From an uncultured Thermomicrobiales bacterium (GTDB lineage: Bacteria; Chloroflexota; Chloroflexia; Thermomicrobiales; Thermomicrobiaceae): a stretch of 9,862 nucleotides of DNA. A model generated the notes under the pieces. It worked only from the letters and a program-made list of their open reading frames with translations, was not told the origin of the DNA and ran no database searches. The stretch spans positions 1-9,862 of the forward strand of contig CALAGB010000542.1 in the NCBI GenBank assembly GCA_937891245.1. The letters run 5' to 3'. Below are positions 1-9,766 of this stretch, piece by piece (the first letter of the stretch is position 1; every line of letters begins with the position of its first letter). A program made the position numbers and the translations under genes.

Positions 1-712
1 TGCTGATCGGCTTATCCGGATCGAAGAAGCCGCAGCCGGTGAAGATGCGCCCGTACCAGCCGTCCATGCTGTAGCCGGGAATCGTGAGCGCGCCTTCGTT
101 GAGCGACTTGCTCGCATCGTAAAGCTGTGTGAGGTCGAAGTCGGAGATCGAGGCCCGCCCCTCACAGCGCGGGCACATACCGCCGGTGATGCTGAAGGTG
201 CGCTTCTCCCGCACGGTCTGGCCGCCGCGCTTGAACGAGACGGCGCCCGCGCCGCTCACCGACGGGACGTTGAAGGAAAACGCTTTGGGTGAGCCAATGT
301 GTGGCTGCCCGAGCCGGCTAAAGAGAATGCGCAGCATCGCGTTCGCGTCGGTGGCGGTGCCGACGGTGGAGCGGGGATCGGTGCCCATCCGCTGCTGATC
401 AACGATGATCGCGGTGGTCAGCCCATCGAGAACATCGACGTCGGGCCGCGCGAGCGACGGCATGAAGCCCTGCACGAAGGCGCTGTATGTCTCATTAATC
501 AAGCGCTGTGACTCGGCGGCGATGGTGTCGAAGACCAGCGAGCTTTTGCCCGAGCCGGAGACGCCGGTAAAGACCGTCAGCCGGCGCTTCGGGATCTCGA
601 CGTTGATATCTTTGAGATTATTCTCACGCGCGCCGAGCACCCGAATGAGATCGTGGCTGTCGGCCGCGTGCAGGGCGGTGGGCTGAGTGCTCGTCTTCGT
701 GATCGTGCTCAT
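1..712 (-). CDS. UvrA-like ABC ATPase (excinuclease subunit A paralogue), N-terminal 237 residues, cut by the window edge
   Basis: The reading frame stays open to the left edge. It begins GARENNLKDINVEIP at residues 28-42, followed by the Walker A motif GVSGSGKS at 50-57 and the UvrA-type NETYSAFVQGF at 73-83. DPRSTVGTATDANAMLRILF (112-131) matches the conserved block after Walker A in UvrA. FSRLGQPHIGSPKAFSFN follows directly, so the roughly 110-residue UvrB-binding domain of canonical UvrA is absent. One CPRC half zinc finger is seen at 180-183. This architecture fits the short UvrA paralogues (UvrA2/DrrC-like) linked to DNA-damage tolerance or resistance to DNA-intercalating drugs rather than to UvrB-dependent repair. 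The start is the ATG at 712, with GGAGAG at 720-725 seven bases upstream. An in-frame ATG at 727 has no such site. The ABC signature and second ATPase half lie outside the window. Family call is firm; the role is inferred. Confidence 0.9.
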   Translation of the reverse strand, partial: MSTITKTSTQPTALHAADSHDLIRVLGARENNLKDINVEIPKRRLTVFTGVSGSGKSSLVFDTIAAESQRLINETYSAFVQGFMPSLARPDVDVLDGLTTAIIVDQQRMGTDPRSTVGTATDANAMLRILFSRLGQPHIGSPKAFSFNVPSVSGAGAVSFKRGGQTVREKRTFSITGGMCPRCEGRASISDFDLTQLYDASKSLNEGALTIPGYSMDGWYGRIFTGCGFFDPDKPIS

Positions 713-776
713 GATGCGTCTCTCCATCTAAGGGGTGGGGCGCCGTCATCGCGCTCTTCATCGTACGGGCAGTACC

Positions 777-1175
777 CTACCCGCTGCGTTGCAAAGTAAT
801 TATGAAATCCAGTTGCCAGGTTGTTCCGGCGTCGTACGATATCTCTCCACGTCCCTCCATGATGTCCTGGCCACGGAACCGAAGAGCGGTGCGTTGCGAG
901 AAATCGTCGTCGATCCGGGTCATCGACCAGCCACCATCGGTGAACTCGACATCGAAGATTCGAACAATCCCGCGAACATCGAAGTAGTGGTAGCGCTCTT
1001 CCGAAAGGAACGCCATCGCGTCTGGGAAGTCAGGATGGTCGTACGCCCAGTGTTGTAGCGCGAACGCCCCGTCCAGCACCCACTCGTACCGCTGGCGACC
1101 GGTGACCGGCCCAGGCATCGCCGAGTGTTGCATCGTGAATTCCCAGCTTCCGACGAGTTGGTCCAGTACTGTCAT
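777..1175 (-). CDS. Small conserved-type hypothetical protein (132 aa), possibly a DUF1579-like beta-barrel
   Basis: The protein starts MTVLDQLVGSWEFTMQ and continues with YEWVLDGAFALQHWAY, an acidic and aromatic middle (ERYHYFDVRGIVRIFDVEF) and a tail EISYDAGTTWQLDFIITL. The opening 'LVGSWEF', the 'WVLDGAFALQ' block and the closing 'DGTTW..DF..T' strands resemble small single-domain proteins annotated as DUF1579-like or lipocalin-like, in which a short beta-barrel begins with a G-x-W motif. No signal peptide, membrane segment or catalytic motif is visible. The same frame is open upstream to 1442, but that extension is arginine-rich, unlike the rest, and runs through a palindrome, so the ATG at 1175 is preferred. 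Its purine-rich AGAGGA lies about 12 nt upstream, a little far. It sits 64 nt upstream of the UvrA-like gene on the same strand and may share its transcript. Function is unknown. Confidence 0.75.
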   Translation of the reverse strand: MTVLDQLVGSWEFTMQHSAMPGPVTGRQRYEWVLDGAFALQHWAYDHPDFPDAMAFLSEERYHYFDVRGIVRIFDVEFTDGGWSMTRIDDDFSQRTALRFRGQDIMEGRGEISYDAGTTWQLDFIITLQRSG

Positions 1176-1231
1176 GCTCGCTGCATATCCTCTCGCAGGA
1201 GGCGCGTTCACGCTTGCGGTCGCTTGGCCCG

Positions 1232-1260
1232 ATTCTATCAACTCTGGCCTGTACGTACAG
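1232..1260 (-). promoter_or_regulatory. Candidate extended -10 promoter with an overlapping palindrome, for the 777-1175 gene
   Basis: On the minus strand, TGATAGAAT gives an extended -10 (TGn plus TAGAAT, -10 at 1237-1232). A start of transcription near 1225 would leave about 50 nt to the ATG at 1175. Upstream, in the spacer and -35 zone, lies the perfect 12-nt palindrome CTGTACGTACAG (1249-1260), which could be an operator. No good -35 is seen. This is a pattern call only. Confidence 0.35.
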
Positions 1261-1386
1261 TTGTGTGCCGTTGCCGGAACCAACGCTGATGTCCGGCCGC
1301 TCCGGCGACGTGTCGCGCTACTTCTCTGACGAACGGAACAGCCAAAACGTGACACGTGCCGGAATTCTCCGAACCGCCTTCTGTGC

Positions 1387-1420
1387 CCGTCATTCTGAGG
1401 CCGTGGCCTCAGAATGACGG
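1387..1420. repeat. Perfect 16-bp inverted repeat with a 2-nt centre, between katG and the small gene
   Basis: The arm CCGTCATTCTGAGGCC (1387-1402) is followed by GT and then its exact reverse complement (1405-1420). It lies 85-118 nt beyond the katG stop codon. Neither strand has a T-run after the stem, so it is not a standard intrinsic terminator. The core GTCATTCTGAG resembles dispersed intergenic repeat units I recall from Chloroflexota and other genomes, so a REP- or MITE-like unit is the best guess. Apart from this repeat and the candidate promoter, nothing else is seen in the gene-free stretch 1176-1504. Confidence 0.6.
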
Positions 1421-1504
1421 TGATATTCAGCATGAGGGACATTGGGAACGGCTCCGTGCGGGCCAGTCCTGGCTGGTCCGCACGGCGTGCTTGCAGGGAC
1501 GAAA

Positions 1505-3760
<2,256 letters not shown>

Positions 3761-3847
3761 GTCGGTAATGCTCCTCTCTGCGATTTGCGTTGCCGGCCGG
3801 CCGGCTGGTTCATCAGAAACCAAGCACACGCGAATCAATACATCGCA

Positions 3848-3874
3848 CCCGCCGCGCCCGTCGAACCCGGCGGG
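3848..3874 (-). other. GC-rich hairpin in the katG 5' leader
   Basis: CCCGCCG (3848-3854) and CGGCGGG (3868-3874) form a 7-bp stem around a 13-nt loop inside the untranslated leader of katG. There is no T-run, so it is not an attenuator of the usual type. It may simply stabilise or shape the leader. Confidence 0.35.
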
Positions 3875-3963
3875 CACTAAAACATGCTGAAACAAGGCCT
3901 CGTAGACCGGTCTTTCAACACGTCCACGAAGCGGCTCGCCAAGCAGCACGTCATCTCGAGTGA

Positions 3964-3991
3964 ATTATAGCCAAAGCCGCGTTGCGTCCAA
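3964..3991 (-). promoter_or_regulatory. Candidate sigma-A-type promoter for katG
   Basis: The minus strand has a perfect -10 TATAAT (3969-3964) with TTGGAC (3991-3986) as a half-matching -35 and a 16-nt spacer. Transcription would start near 3957, giving a leader of about 197 nt before the GTG at 3760. It is one of the few AT-rich spots in the intergenic region and points toward katG. No PerR or Fur box is recognised near it. Confidence 0.5.
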
Positions 3992-4073
3992 GCCATCGAC
4001 ACCAAACCGGCAAACCGCGCCGTCGGCTGCTCGCACGCGATTGCTCCGGCGTAGATCCGTCGGCACGGACGGG

Positions 4074-4193
4074 CTGTTCGCTCGGCTCAAACCGCACCAT
4101 CAGGCTATTCGCGACGTAGGCGTCCGGATTGTAGCCGTGGGTGCCTGGCGCATCGGGGCTGACGCTATCGCGCGACAGGAAGCGACTGAACCG
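4074..4193 (-). pseudogene. Degenerate fragment of an RHS-repeat protein core domain
   Basis: The minus-strand frame reads RFSRFLSRDSVSPDAPG followed by THGYNPDAYVANSLMVRFEPSEQ. This follows the C-terminal RHS-associated core pattern, in which 'GRFLSRD..' is followed by 'YNRYAYVANNP..' and '.DPSG'. Hallmark residues are altered (NPDA where NRYA is usual, NSLM for NNP, EPSE for DPSG). No YDxxxGRF-type coding is seen upstream and no toxin tip domain downstream. The surrounding open frame (3951-4238) has no ribosome site and no plausible full-length product. I read this as the relic of an RHS/polymorphic-toxin gene lost between katG and lysX. It is short, so chance resemblance is possible. The rest of 3993-4317 holds nothing else I can support. 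Confidence 0.5.
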
Positions 4194-4317
4194 CTCGCGA
4201 GCCCAATGGCCAAGACGATAACATCGGGGCAGGAGCACCGTGTCAGATGGTCAGGACGTCCGCCATTGGAGATCGATATGGACGTATTCATCACCTCGCT
4301 GGAAACAGCTGTTCATA

Positions 4318-4347
4318 TTGACAGAGCACGGCTTGCTGGGGCACAAT
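4318..4347 (+). promoter_or_regulatory. Promoter of the T-box / lysX transcript
   Basis: TTGACA (4318-4323) is a perfect -35. An 18-nt spacer leads to CACAAT (4342-4347), a four-of-six -10. The start of transcription would fall near 4354, about 20 nt before the first paired bases of T-box Stem I. The placement relative to an independently recognised RNA element supports the call. Confidence 0.65.
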
Positions 4348-4456
4348 GATCCGCGACAGTTTAAGATCGTCAGCGCGACGATGAGGACAAGTAACCGGTC
4401 GAGACGATACAGAGAACCGCGGTCGCTGAGAAGCGGGATTGGGTTCGCCGGTGAAT

Positions 4457-4459
4457 AAG
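4457..4459 (+). promoter_or_regulatory. T-box specifier codon AAG (lysine)
   Basis: The 3' side of the specifier loop reads GAAT-AAG-A. In well-studied leaders, as I recall them (for example the glyQS leader of Geobacillus, GAAA-GGC-A), the codon sits four bases after the G and is followed by A. That register gives AAG, read by tRNA-Lys(CUU). Shifting one base left gives TAA, a stop, which cannot be a specifier; two left gives ATA (Ile). Lysine also agrees with lysX downstream. Confidence 0.75.
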
Positions 4460-4603
4460 ACCTCGGAGCTTCGCCCCGAACGGCACGAATGTGCGCCAGT
4501 AGGCGGCGACGACTAACCCCCGTTAGCAGGTTCCTGTGAATTCACAGGGAAAGGTCGCGATCCGTGAGGACGCGACGAACAGGGGTGGTACCACGAGCTT
4601 GAC

Positions 4604-4641
4604 ACCGCTCGTCCCTTACCGGGACGAGCGGTTTTGTTTTT
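4604..4641 (+). terminator. Intrinsic terminator of the lysine T-box
   Basis: ACCGCTCGTCCC (4604-4615) and GGGACGAGCGGT (4621-4632) form a perfect 12-bp stem with the loop TTACC, followed by TTTTGTTTTT (4632-4641). The 5' arm is shared with the antiterminator, so the two structures exclude each other. This identifies the leader as working by transcription termination rather than translational blocking. Confidence 0.93.
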
Positions 4642-4913
4642 CCCGGGCTGGTGTCTGGATGAGCAAAGCGGCTCGCCGGACGTGTCGACGTAGACACTGG
4701 TGTTTCAAGGGAGAAACAAATGCAGCGCGGTACCGCACAGCGCAATGAACAGATCCGGTTCGGCCGAACCATCCCCAATTCAGCAGACACACGTTCCGTT
4801 CTAACGTGCGAGCAATCGAGTAAACGCAGCGGATCGGCTGGCGGCGCTAAACGCACCGGCTCGATCCCACAGCGGCCGTTGTTCGATGATGTAACGCGAG
4901 AGAGAACGGATCA
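4642..4913 (+). other. Unassigned 272-nt spacer between the T-box terminator and lysX
   Basis: No recognisable gene is present. The region has a perfect 14-nt palindrome GGTTCGGCCGAACC (4757-4770), a small inverted repeat CACGTT/AACGTG (4790-4795 and 4803-4808), and AAGGGAG six bases before an ATG at 4720. That ATG opens a 78-codon frame that overlaps the first 43 bases of lysX, but its product matches nothing I know. No LysW-like CPxC pattern or acidic EDWGE-type tail is found in any frame I read. Confidence 0.5.
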
Positions 4914-5801
<888 letters not shown>

Positions 5802-5832
5802 GCAAACGACACTCGCGGCCGGAGAACAGATA

Positions 5833-6564
5833 GTGAGCAGCGCGACGAAAGAACGGATGGCGGGCAGCGGGGCCCTGCGTCAACCCGACGAGATCGAATC
5901 GATGTTCGATCAGATCGTCGGTCGCTATGACTTGATGAATCGGCTGATGAGCGTCGGCATGGACATCCGCTGGCGCCGGGAAGCGGCCCGGGCGGCGATC
6001 GGCGACGGCGCGGCCCGCGTGCTCGATCTGGCGACCGGCACCGGCGATTTGGCGCTGGAACTGGCGCATCAGGGCGTACCGCTGGTAGTTGGCGCCGATT
6101 TCTCCCGCGAAATGCTGCACGCCGCCAGCCGGAAACGCGCGGAGCAGCGGGAACCGCGCATCCAGCTTGCGCGCGGCGACGCGATGCACCTTCCCTTCGC
6201 CGACGGCAGCTTCGACGCCGTGACGGTCGCCTTTGGCCTGCGCAATATGCCCGATTATGCCGGAGCGATCGGCGAGATGACACGGGTCCTGGCACCCGGC
6301 GGGCGTCTCGTCATTCTGGAGATGACGCCAATCCAGCGCCCGCTGCTCAGCCGGGCGGTTAGCCTCTATTGCGACCGCTTTATTCCATTTGTCGGCGGGC
6401 TGATCAGCGGCGACGGCGATGCCTATGGCTACCTGCCACGCTCGGTCAACGCCTTCCCACCGGCGGGAGAACTCGCCATCATGATGCGTCGCGCCGGCCT
6501 CCACTTCGTCCGCTTCAAGCTACTCAACCTCGGCACGGTGGCGCTGCATCGCGGGGTGAAGTAA
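5833..6564 (+). CDS. menG: Demethylmenaquinone methyltransferase MenG/UbiE family (243 aa)
   Basis: This SAM-dependent methyltransferase carries out the last step of menaquinone synthesis, C-methylation of demethylmenaquinone, at the membrane. Both family signatures are present: YDLMNRLMSVGMDIRWRR (32-49) and VAFGLRNMPD (132-141). The SAM site is VLDLATGTGD (63-72), with acidic D89 in GADFS and D116 in GDAMHLPF. The closing YGYLPRSVNAFP (198-209) is typical. Length is close to the usual 230-250. The start is GTG at 5833 with GGAG eight bases upstream. The gene follows lysX by 31 nt with no terminator between, so it is probably on the T-box-controlled transcript. It ends 8 nt from the stop of the convergent peptidase gene. 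MenG is preferred over UbiE on the expectation that this lineage uses menaquinone; sequence alone does not separate them. Confidence 0.93.
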   Translation: MSSATKERMAGSGALRQPDEIESMFDQIVGRYDLMNRLMSVGMDIRWRREAARAAIGDGAARVLDLATGTGDLALELAHQGVPLVVGADFSREMLHAASRKRAEQREPRIQLARGDAMHLPFADGSFDAVTVAFGLRNMPDYAGAIGEMTRVLAPGGRLVILEMTPIQRPLLSRAVSLYCDRFIPFVGGLISGDGDAYGYLPRSVNAFPPAGELAIMMRRAGLHFVRFKLLNLGTVALHRGVK

Positions 6565-6572
6565 GCGCCCTC

Positions 6573-7859
6573 CTAGATCAAATGAAACCGCTCCTGGCGT
6601 CCATCGAGGAAGTAGGCCGTGCCGCCTGAGAGCGCGGCGTCTTCCTCGAGGGCGAAGACGACTTCCTGGCCGCCCCATTCGGGAACACCGGCACGGACGT
6701 TGAATTCGATCGAGTAGCAGGTGTCGTCGTAGACCTGGTAATCGCCGCGACCGGGCACGCCTTCCTGATGATCCCAGAGGCCGATCACCGGTCCGGCTGC
6801 GTGGCCATGGAAGCCAACCGCATGGGTATACAGGCTCGGCTTGATTCCTTCGGAGGTCGCCTGATCGAGGATGGCATGCAGCACGTCATTGCCGGAGCGG
6901 CCGAGTTTCATCTGCTCGAGATGTATATCCTGGAAACGGTTGCCGGCTGCGAGTCCGGCCTTGAGGCCGTCCGGGGTGTCGGTTTCGCCCGGCTTGAGGA
7001 CGTAGGCAAGCTGCTGCTGATCGGTCGCCAGGCCGAGATAGATGAAGCCGACGTCGCAGTGCAACATGTCACCCGGCAGGATCGTGGTACGCGAGGTACC
7101 GTGCATCCCCGGCATACTCGGTAGTTCGCCGTGCGCCTGGATATCGATCGTCGGCGGAAACCAGGCAGCCAGACCGGCATCCTGCATCGTCTGGCGCATC
7201 CACCAGACAACATCGTCGGTCGTCGTGATGCCCGGCTGGATGACGTTCCGCGAGAACGCCTCGGCGATGATCTGGTGCCCGAGTGCCACGATGCTCGGAT
7301 AGACGGCTAGCTCCGGCGTGCTCCGGCGCTCCAGCCAGCCGACCGCCAGCCGTTCCGCCGACGTTGTGCGATCCATCAGCGATTCACCGAGCGCGGATGC
7401 CAGCCACCGATATTCGTTGTGCGATAAGCCGTCGCCGAAGGCGAACTCCTCGCCGACGTTGATGCCGATGCTGCGCGGATTCCGCTCGCGAATGACCCGC
7501 GCCAGTGCCGATTCCTGCTCTTCCTGTACCGGGTTCCAGGCAGCGGTGTAGAAATCGCCCAGTCCGTAGCGTCCGACGACCAGCCGCTCGACACTGCCGT
7601 CAGCCCCACGACTGAACACCAGCACCATGCGCCGCCGGGCCGACATCACCGGCTGCGGCAACAGCGTGAGAATGACCGGATCTTCGTTATATTCGCGACA
7701 GGCGACGATCCACATGTCGATTCCTTCGCGTTCCATCAGCTCCGGAATCACCGCATCGAGGCGCTGTCGCAGCCAGCTGTTGCGCACGTCCATCTGCGCA
7801 CGCAGCGGCAGAATTTGCTCCTTCAAGCGCTGGGCAAAGTCGTTCGGGCTCGTCGTCAT
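6573..7859 (-). CDS. M24-family metallopeptidase (Xaa-Pro aminopeptidase-like, 428 aa)
   Basis: The pita-bread fold peptidases of family M24 remove N-terminal residues, often before proline, using two metal ions. An N-terminal domain of about 165 residues (IDMWIVACREYNEDPV at 48-63) resembles the creatinase/prolidase N-domain. The C-terminal domain has all five expected metal ligands, numbered from the upstream GTG: D270 (LHCDVG), D281 (LATDQQQ), H347 (THAVGFHGHAAGP), E386 (SIEFN) and E400 (GGQEVVFALEED). The contexts are less standard than in PepP or PepQ, for example LATDQQQ where YCSDxTRT is common, so substrate choice is uncertain. The ATG at 7859 is chosen because AGGAG lies six bases upstream. 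The in-frame GTG at 7862 would leave only three. It is 15 nt downstream of pepF and almost surely co-transcribed, which suggests shared peptide breakdown. Confidence 0.9.
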   Translation of the reverse strand: MTTSPNDFAQRLKEQILPLRAQMDVRNSWLRQRLDAVIPELMEREGIDMWIVACREYNEDPVILTLLPQPVMSARRRMVLVFSRGADGSVERLVVGRYGLGDFYTAAWNPVQEEQESALARVIRERNPRSIGINVGEEFAFGDGLSHNEYRWLASALGESLMDRTTSAERLAVGWLERRSTPELAVYPSIVALGHQIIAEAFSRNVIQPGITTTDDVVWWMRQTMQDAGLAAWFPPTIDIQAHGELPSMPGMHGTSRTTILPGDMLHCDVGFIYLGLATDQQQLAYVLKPGETDTPDGLKAGLAAGNRFQDIHLEQMKLGRSGNDVLHAILDQATSEGIKPSLYTHAVGFHGHAAGPVIGLWDHQEGVPGRGDYQVYDDTCYSIEFNVRAGVPEWGGQEVVFALEEDAALSGGTAYFLDGRQERFHLI

Positions 7860-7874
7860 CACGATCTCCTCTTC

Positions 7875-9680
7875 TTACTTCGCGAGCGCGCTGAGCGCCT
7901 CTTCCAGCGTGTCGAGATAGCGTTCCATCGTGCCGAAGGCGGCATCGTACGGTGCCGAGGTGCGCAGATCGACGCCGGCATCGACGAGCAGATCGAGCGG
8001 ATCTTTGGATGAGCCGGATGAGAGGAAGGTCAGGTAGCGATCGCGTGCGTCGGTATCACCGGAGAGCACCGCCGAGGCGAGCGCCATGGCCGCGATCAGA
8101 CCGGTCGCGTACTGGTAGACGTAGTAGGCACGGTAGAAGTGGGGGATGCGGCTCCATTCGACCGACACCTGCTCGTCGACCACCAGATCCGGACCGTAAT
8201 ACTCGCCGACGAGCCGGGCGTACTCGCTCGTCAGGCGCTCGGGGGTCGATCCCTCGCCGCCTTCGACGATCTGATGAATCAGCAGTTCGAACTCGGCGAA
8301 CATCGTCTGGCGGAAAATCGTGGTGCGGATCGTCTCCAGCGCGTCGTTGATCAGGTAGGCGCGTTCACGCGGATCGTCGGACTTCTTGAGCAGGTCGGCG
8401 GTGAGCAACTGTTCGTTGAAGGTCGAGGCGACCTCGGCCACGAAGATCGTGTAGTTGTACGTTGGGTGCGGCTGCGTGCTCGATGAAAAGTAGGAGTGCA
8501 TGGCGTGGCCGTACTCGTGCGCCACGGTGAAGACATCGTTCAGCGACCCATTCCAGTTGAGCAGCACGAACGGATGCGCGCCGTAGACGCCGAGGCTGTA
8601 GGCGCCGGAGCGCTTGCCAGGCGTCTCGTGCACGTCCGCCCACCGACCGCGCAGCCCTTGACCGAGCGGCGTCCGGTATTTGTCGCCGAGCGGAGCAAGC
8701 GCCTCCTCGACCAGCGAACGCCCCTCTTCGAAGGTGTAATTTCGTTCCGGCATCTCAACGAGCGGAACGTACAGATCGTAGCTGTGGAGATCGTCGATAC
8801 CGAGCACCTTCTTGCGCAGCGCGACATAACGATGCAGCAATGGCAGGTATCGATGCATCGTCTCGATCAGGTTGGTATAGACCTCGGTCGGGATCGATTC
8901 AGGATCGAGCGCCGCATTCAGTGCCGAGGGATAACGCCGGGTGCGAGCATAGAAGGCATCGCGTTGCACGGTGCCGTTGAGGAGCGCGCCGAGCGAATTG
9001 CGATGCGCCTGATACGGCCGGTGAATCGCCTCGTAGGCATCCTTGCGTACGCGCCGGTCGTGCGATTCGAGGAAGCGGAAGTAGCGGCCTTTGGTCACCT
9101 CGACCTCGTTCCCGCTGGCGTCCTTGATCGTGCCGTACTGAAAATCGGCGTTATCAAGAAACGTAAAGACGTTACTAGTCGTCTGCGCCATCTCGCCGGT
9201 ATCAGCCAGCACCTCTTCGACCTCGGCCGTGCGAATGTGTGGACGCTCGCGAATCGTGCGCTCGATCGAGCGACGAAAGACCTCGAGGCCTGGTTCAGCG
9301 TCAACGAAGGCGAGCAACTGCTCGTCCGAAATGCTGAGCATTTCCGGCGCAATCCAAGAGGCGGCCCGGCCGAAGGCGACCGCCAGGTTCATCGCCTGCT
9401 CGTAGCGCTGGATCGCGCCCGAATCGCGCGTATCTTCGTCGCGGCTGAGCATGGCGAAAGCGAAGAGACGATCGAGTCGTTCGTCGATCTGATCGGTCGT
9501 CGTGAGCGCCTTGAGCAGGGCGGAAGCACTTTCGGCCAGCGTGCCACGCAACGCTTCGAGCGCCGGCAGTTCACCCTGCAGCGCCTCACGCTCGGCGTTC
9601 CAGGCATCGATGTTCGGAAAGAGGGTCGCGAGATTCCAGCGTTCGCCCTCGGGCAGTTCGGTCCGTCTGATTTGATCCAT
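7875..9680 (-). CDS. pepF: Oligoendopeptidase F, M3B zinc peptidase (601 aa)
   Basis: PepF cuts short peptides in the cytoplasm. The zinc site is HEYGH (388-392, catalytic E389) inside FTVAHEYGHAMHS, with the third ligand E416 in IFVAEVASTFNE. The substrate-side RIPHFYRAYYVYQYATG (511-527) carries the conserved tyrosines near the end of the fold. The N-terminal helical domain contains TTSNVFTFLDNADFQYG (167-183) and a TKGRYFRFLESHDRRVRKD-type stretch (196-214), both common in PepF. The length of 601 is normal. ATG at 9680 is chosen: AGGAG (9695-9691) is ten bases upstream, and WNLATLFPN, the usual N-terminus, follows soon after. The in-frame ATG at 9689 lies only one base from the same site, and the more distal frame (to 9758) is arginine-rich and unlike the family. 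It is the first gene of a two-peptidase unit. Confidence 0.95.
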   Translation of the reverse strand: MDQIRRTELPEGERWNLATLFPNIDAWNAEREALQGELPALEALRGTLAESASALLKALTTTDQIDERLDRLFAFAMLSRDEDTRDSGAIQRYEQAMNLAVAFGRAASWIAPEMLSISDEQLLAFVDAEPGLEVFRRSIERTIRERPHIRTAEVEEVLADTGEMAQTTSNVFTFLDNADFQYGTIKDASGNEVEVTKGRYFRFLESHDRRVRKDAYEAIHRPYQAHRNSLGALLNGTVQRDAFYARTRRYPSALNAALDPESIPTEVYTNLIETMHRYLPLLHRYVALRKKVLGIDDLHSYDLYVPLVEMPERNYTFEEGRSLVEEALAPLGDKYRTPLGQGLRGRWADVHETPGKRSGAYSLGVYGAHPFVLLNWNGSLNDVFTVAHEYGHAMHSYFSSSTQPHPTYNYTIFVAEVASTFNEQLLTADLLKKSDDPRERAYLINDALETIRTTIFRQTMFAEFELLIHQIVEGGEGSTPERLTSEYARLVGEYYGPDLVVDEQVSVEWSRIPHFYRAYYVYQYATGLIAAMALASAVLSGDTDARDRYLTFLSSGSSKDPLDLLVDAGVDLRTSAPYDAAFGTMERYLDTLEEALSALAK

Positions 9681-9766
9681 AACCGGCATGCTCCTTTGCG
9701 TGCAACAACGCGTCCGTGCGCGGGTCGAGTCGCGAAGAGAGCAACGACGGCGACCCACGGTTCACA

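Larger units (their letters stand above)
4354..4641 (+). ncRNA. Transcriptional T-box leader, lysine-specific (AAG specifier), upstream of lysX
   Basis: T-box leaders bind uncharged tRNA and prevent a terminator from forming. Stem I is visible: GAGG (4383-4386) pairs with CCTC (4461-4464) and ACCGG (4394-4398) with CCGGT (4448-4452). Between these lies the specifier loop, with AGTA (4390-4393) on the 5' side and GAATAAGA (4453-4460) on the 3' side. An ATGA/GGAGC kink-turn-like pair lies below. GAACC (4414-4418) pairs with GGTTC (4442-4446) near the apex, with an AGAGA bulge on the 5' side. Further hairpins occur at 4513-4526, 4533-4548 and 4554-4576 (probable Stem III). The T-box core AGGGGTGGTACCACG lies at 4581-4595. 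In the antiterminator, 4593-4598 pairs with 4607-4612 and 4582-4585 with 4613-4616 (one G-U), leaving the 7-nt bulge TGGTACC. TGGT matches an NCCA end with discriminator A, as in tRNA-Lys. Exact ends are approximate. Confidence 0.9.

Noticed and set aside
1387..1420. Intrinsic terminator for katG
   Set aside because: The stem is strong, but there is no T-run on either strand after it and the loop is only two bases; kept as a repeat instead.
1176..1442. N-terminal extension of the small minus-strand gene to 1442
   Set aside because: It is Arg-rich, crosses the perfect inverted repeat and the candidate promoter, and is unlike the conserved part that begins at 1175.
3761..3949. 63-codon extension of katG
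   Set aside because: Not KatG-like, starts almost at the predicted transcript end, and the GTG at 3760 has its own ribosome site and the usual KatG N-terminus.
4456..4458. TAA as the T-box specifier
   Set aside because: A stop codon has no matching tRNA; the register known from other leaders gives AAG one base to the right.
4642..4913. A hidden lysW gene
   Set aside because: No CPxC pairs or acidic Glu-ending tail in the frames read.
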